The notes under the pieces are model-generated. The model did no database searches. It had not been told where the DNA came from and worked only from the letters and a program-made list of their open reading frames with translations. DNA of 64,000 nucleotides from assembly GCA_016806645.1 (NCBI GenBank), contig JACSYO010000415.1, positions 9,092,001 through 9,156,000 of the forward strand, in the 5' to 3' direction. Made by a program: the position numbers and the translations under genes. The DNA is from Ophiodon elongatus. Lineage: Eukaryota; Chordata; Actinopteri; Perciformes; Hexagrammidae. Positions 58,682 through 64,000 of the stretch are shown here, one piece after another. Each line of letters begins with the position of its first letter. Position 1 is the stretch's first letter.

Positions 58682-61600
58682 TTGATGCAAGACATTGTCG
58701 CCCCTCTTCTTGGATACCAGGACAACAATGAGATATTGCGGGAGACGGGACCCCCTGTGGCCACCAGGTATTTTGCACCCTGAAACAAGGGCAGCATCGA
58801 CACTGAAAAGAGTCGACTAAAATTGGACACACTTTAAGCAAAAATACAAAAAAGTGGTTTTATTGTGAGGTGTCATGTGATGTTTTCATTTGCTACCTTT
58901 AGTCTCAAAATGTCAAGATCTTGGACAATTTTTATTTTTTTTATCCGTTCCAATCTTGAGTTTTCTTGCATCTAATTATTATCAACACATTCTCATGTCA
59001 CGCTTCAACATAACTGCCGTTAGCAAAGTCTGAACATTAGGTAACAAAATACGGGAAAATAACTCAACATGGACTTGGTTTCACACGGGACAATAACAGC
59101 GGCCTCCTGAGTGAAAGTCCTTTGTTCGTGTGACCCGTTCAACCTCTCCTCCCTCCCGTCCCGCTCAGATTTATTCTCTATTTAAACTACGGCTGTTGCT
59201 CTGACGTCTAATAATGATGTGGATGGGTTAACAGTGGAGTTAGTTGTAAGCCCGGAGCGTCTCATACAGACGCCACTGGGTGCCTCAAAGCGTTGGTATC
59301 AGACACCGAGGGGCACTGATGGAGTTGCGGTACTTGACCCCTTTGGAGAGAGAGACCGCGTTGTGATCAGACAATACATATGTGAAACATGTGTTCTTTA
59401 ATTATTGGACTTTTTGTATAATTTGAAGGTATTTATGCTGCATCCTGAAGCTGTTTTATGCATTGAGTTTTGTAAGCCCATGTGGGCAGGACAAATTTGT
59501 ATGCAAGCTACTATAATACAAACCTCAGTATCATGAGCATAACTCCACCTGACAGGTGCAAAATAGACGAAAAATGAAAAAGTAATACAAGATTAGATTT
59601 GTGTTGCCCCAAGCTGGACTCACAAATACGGTGAAAATCTTTTTCAAGGTTGCTGCCTCCTTTTTCACTTGGTTATTTTTCAACAACAAACGTGAAGTGA
59701 ATCAAAAGCAATTTGATCACATTCATGCTACAAGTTTTTCTCATTTTCCTTTTAATGTTTTCCAGAAGTGATGTTACCCTGCTGACGCAGAACTTGAAAG
59801 GGACAATTTCATTGTAACGGAGTTAATTCGGAGTATAACCTTGAATAATGCATTAAAAGCTCTCCAGCTAGCTGTTGTTTACATCAAGCAGAAATATACA
59901 TAATGCAGCGGGGCTCAGGACGGGGGAAACGGGCTTGGAAATATGCCCACAGTACGTATGTCGCTGCTCCTCGCTCATATCGTACTAAATCAAAGTGGAA
60001 AGAGTTTTATTTGTTGTGATGTGAGGCAGTGAAATATTGGCTATTTGAAAAAAAAAAAACACAAAACGTGAGATGAGAGTGGGGTAACAATCTGGCAATT
60101 CTAATTGAGTCCGGTCACATTACCCCCCCCCCCCCTCCCCTCCTTTCTTTTGAATGCAAATGTCCGACTGTCAATCCACAAGTGAACCAGATGGATGAGC
60201 AGAATGTGCGGCACTGCCACCCACCCGTCCACCCACACATTGTGACGTGTGAGGGTGGGGTGGGGTGGGGGGTCGAGGGGGGGGGGTCGATGGCAGGGGA
60301 GTCATGGCTCAGTCGCTTTGGTTCTTCCGTCCATCCATCCGTCTGTCCGGCAGACACCCAGGAAGTATGAATCATTTATAACCATTTCTCGTCTGGCTCG
60401 TCTGACTGATGTGACAGCTGGCCACCAAATTCCCTAAATCTTGTCATTTGTCACTCTTGAGAAAAGTTGAATCACAGCAGAATATCCACCCGCTCTCCCC
60501 TCGTCCCTCCCCTATGTTACCCCCATGTTACAACGAGGACAATATGGCCCTGCAAAATCTTGGACGACACTCAACAACGAAATGACTTCCCACTCAACGT
60601 GCCTCCGACCTGCCCGAACGACACGTTGTGAATGATTTTTTTTTTTTTTGTAGCGATCTGCGTCACATAAACTGGTTTACGGTTTATGTGCACAATCCTG
60701 AGTTGATGCATCGCTACAGTTTTGTCCCGTGAATCCTTTCTGTGTATCAGTGAGCGTCGGGCGAGCCATGAAGATGACTGTGTCACGCTTTGGGTCACGG
60801 CTCTTATTTTCTGTAATTGTGGCGCAATTAGACATATGGCAACATTAAGCCACATTCTAAACAGATGATTCCTTCGCTAGTGATGGGACTGTTCATTTAT
60901 AACAGCTTGACACAAAATAACAGCCACTAGCAAGAAACATGCTGCTCGGCCTCCGTTTCTCTCACAATATTGGATGTGTTCTGTATCATAGCTGAGAGTT
61001 TCCCATGCATTATATTCCATTACTGTCTAATAACGCTGTGATTGTGGCACCAGGGCACTAGGTTGCTAATTTTCTAAATCTGATGTACTCAGGAAATACT
61101 TTCCGGGTCTGTAAACCTCTTTTCAGCTGAGCTGTGTTCACATGCGATATTATTTACTGGATCCACTACCTTGCCTATGGGAAACTTCAGCAGGGCAAAA
61201 CAGAGCAGGGGGTAATATCAAAAGATATGGGAACTATTTTATATTCATATGTAGGCATAAAAAAAAAATCTGTCCTGCTGATATCCATCACTGTGGACTG
61301 CAGGATAACAATAAGTCAAACTGGAGACATGCTTTTGCCTGGTATTCTTAGTATTTCAGAAAACATTTTGATAGAAATCTGTAGGGCTGCCCTCTAAACG
61401 TCAATGATTCAAATAATAAGTCAGGAAGCACCTGAGTCGACTCGTATTTTGTCAGTTAGCCTGTACATTTTTCACTTTTTTTTTAATGCACTATTTTACA
61501 CAAATCAAGATTCGGGTGCAGACCTAGAAATCTGACTCTCGATGTTCTCTGTGATTGAAGACTTGCATCGATGCAAGTACAGGGGGGTGAAAAAAACACA

Positions 61601-62319
61601 TTTTTCTATTTTTCAAATGTCAAAGTGGCTGAGCTTCACAAGGTAAAGCTGCATGAGAAGCATTTCTAATATTTTTGATTTGCAGTCTGCAATGTGTTAA
61701 ATGTCTGCAAGTATTAATCGCTTTTGTGGTATTCATTTATTCAACAAAATTGTGGCTGAGAATTCATGAAATTGTATTAAAAGGCTTACAGTGACGGATG
61801 ATAAACAGATTGACATTCTCCCGATGTGGTTTTACCAGCCAGGACTCAAACCGGTGACCCATCAGTTACATATTCACTATGACAGGCTTTAGACGCAGCA
61901 ACAACAACATCCTATAATTCCTGTGAGGAGAGCAGATACTTTATTGTGAGGAAGAACATGAGGTTAAGGTTCTTTGATCTTTACAAAACTCCATTAGTGA
62001 CCAACATAAATCTCTAAAACGAGTCTGTTGCCAAGCTCGCCGCTCCCCCTGTCTCCCTGTTCTACCTTGGCCTTTAAATGACACAAGCAAACATTACCGT
62101 TTTATGTGTACATATGAGTGTATAAATAATAGAAACGGTGGGGCAGCGTCGTTTGCTTTTTGGCCGTGTAACCAGAACAAGATTTGAAAGCCAGACGCTG
62201 TCCCGATCAATAACTTTATGGCTGTTTCGGGGAATTATTACGCTCATTTTTGTACTACAGGGCAGTAAAATATTACCTAATGCCCAAATGATTTGATATT
62301 TATAGCTATACTTGCGTAA

Positions 62320-62335
62320 CACACACACACGCACA

Positions 62336-62389
<54 letters not shown>
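62320..62389. repeat. (AC)n microsatellite
   Basis: About 70 bases of AC with GC and AT interruptions at the left. Confidence 0.94.
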
Positions 62390-62392
<3 letters not shown>

Positions 62393-64000
62393 ACACACCA
62401 AAGAGTATGACTCAAAGAGTCCTTTGTACCTAATCGAGCGAATTAATTACATCAACAGATGACCGCTAAGCCTTTCAGAATAAACTCGGTATAGATATCC
62501 TGACTCTGGCAGTCCGTCTGAGGCAACAAGAAAAGGAGCGCGTGATTCGCGTTGGGACGTTGAAAGCATGTCGTTCAAAGGCTTATCTGACGCCGGCCCC
62601 CGCTGTCCAAATGACGAGGTCGGACCGCAGTAACCCTGCAACATGTCGTCATTCCAACATCTGAGAAGCTGGACACTGATCCCATCACAGCACAGATAAC
62701 GCTGATCTCGGGGGTAAAAACCAAGCAGCTGAAGAGACTCCCTGAGCACGTTGACTAAGATGATTTCAGACTGATATTCCTCGGGATTACACACTCATGA
62801 TAAAGCTCTTAATTTGTTTTCATTTTACGCTGTGTTTGAAGCTTGTTATGTGTGTGTGCAGCTGATAAACTTATATCATGCCAAGAAACTCAATTAATGC
62901 ATCAGAGGAACAGGAATCTCAATTAAACACTTGCTTGTTAAATGTTGATGTTTTTTTTTTTTTCAGGGGTTGATCTTCTCACTTCAGTAGCGTGATTTCC
63001 TGCACAACTTCTTATCCCAACTCTTCCTACAAAATACATTTTAAATATACTGCTGATTTGCATTGTAGCTTATGTTTTTGGGAATCCAAGAAAGATGACC
63101 TTGTTGTAATGCGCAGAAGTCGTTGGGAAGCGATAAGGCTGGAACAGAGATAAAATATGGGAAATTGAAATGTTCTCTCAGTATGTTCGTTAAAAAAAAA
63201 AAAAAAGAAATAACAACCCAGGTGGCTTTTAATTCCCTACAAAATGTTTTCGCTCATGCAAATTAGCCGTATCTGAAAGCAGACGCAGGGTTGTCTTATC
63301 CAGACATAATTGTACAGCTGTCTCTACCATGTTATGCTTTCCGTGTGTCCTTACACCAGAATCCCTTTCCTTCAGACCATCCAAGCGTTTGATTCTTCAA
63401 ACTTACAGGCTCAGTTTTTTTTTATCCAGCGCTCCAGCCTCGGAGATGGTGATCGTCTTTAAGCCACGGACTTTCGCCGGCTCCGCGGCCAACACTTCGA
63501 ACGTTCACCTCGAGATCTGAGGATTAGCGAGGACAAGCCAGCGCTAGCCGAGACTCTTGGGCCTCCTCGGCAGACTGGGCATTAGTAGAAAGAGGGACAT
63601 GGGAGCTTGGCAGGCTCCCCGCGCCACCCCGGCTGGCTGCTACAGCAGAGCTGCTGGCGTTGTCGCAGGGATTCGGGGTGGGTGGGTGGGGGTGAAGGTG
63701 GGGGTGTAGAGAGAGCTGTGAAGCTGAGGGAGGTAGAGGACGAGGCAGTGGGGGATTATCTCACAGCGAAATGCACTGTCGGGAGGCCCAGATGGACCAG
63801 TGGGCTGCGGTCCGCTGTGATGCCAATTTTTGTTTTACCGCACACATGCTGTGTATACATAAAGACACACGCAAACTAAAAGCACAAAGTATATGTGCAT
63901 TCATTACACGACACCCAGTATTAGGTGCTTTGAACCGTAATCGCTTTTACATACAAATATACAGTATTTACAGAAACACACAGGCGTTAACACTCCCACT

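Larger units (their letters stand above)
57516..64000 (-). other. Upstream raftlin intron / unassigned sequence
   Basis: 6.5 kb in which I find no further raftlin exon. It contains a tRNA-derived SINE (58457-58681), a (CA)n at 62320-62389, homopolymer runs, and a GC-richer block at about 63440-63800 that remains unexplained. The 115-codon minus frame at 62447-62794 has no recognisable features. Confidence 0.5.

Noticed and set aside
62447..62794. 115-codon minus-strand frame on the raftlin strand
   Set aside because: No similarity to raftlin or any family I recognise, and no splice sites that would join it in phase to 57515.

Overview
The window looks like teleost (ray-finned fish, probably percomorph) nuclear DNA. 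Genes are split by GT-AG introns, CA/GA microsatellites are dense, several repeats resemble common teleost interspersed families, and every coding exon I can identify belongs to a vertebrate gene family. There is no bacterial, phage or CRISPR content. Almost all long open frames are chance frames or simple-repeat translations; the real genes are assembled here from short exons using splice sites, intron phase and family motifs.

Layout: (1) 1-1023 (+), the last two coding exons of brd2, with its 3' UTR to about 2.6 kb. (2) 3294-6508 (+), a four-exon MHC class II alpha-chain gene (signal peptide, alpha1, alpha2, connecting/transmembrane/tail). Its phases close into one 271-codon reading frame, but the second half of the alpha2 Ig domain is frame-shifted and carries seven copies of a 24-bp tandem repeat. 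(3) 8036-11498 (+), a matching MHC class II beta relic (signal, beta1, beta2, transmembrane) with several single-base frameshifts and a (TTC)8 run inside the membrane segment. (4) 13596-17248 (+), a complete four-exon vmo1 gene with TATA box and poly(A) signal. (5) 17.3-27.3 kb, a gene-free interval with a large 15-bp minisatellite and one MITE-like element. (6) 57515-27286 (-), the last five coding exons of a raftlin gene (rftn1-like), spread over 30 kb with phases that all agree; its 5' exons are not found and probably lie beyond 64000. The rest is introns full of microsatellites and dispersed repeats.

The most interesting block is the class II pair directly downstream of brd2, the position class II genes occupy in the mammalian MHC. 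Both chains look non-classical and are decaying or being remodelled. The brd2, vmo1 and rftn1 exons in the same window are frame-perfect, so general sequencing error is a poor explanation for the class II frameshifts. The other notable feature is a raftlin splice acceptor whose whole polypyrimidine tract is a (TC)n microsatellite touching the exon.
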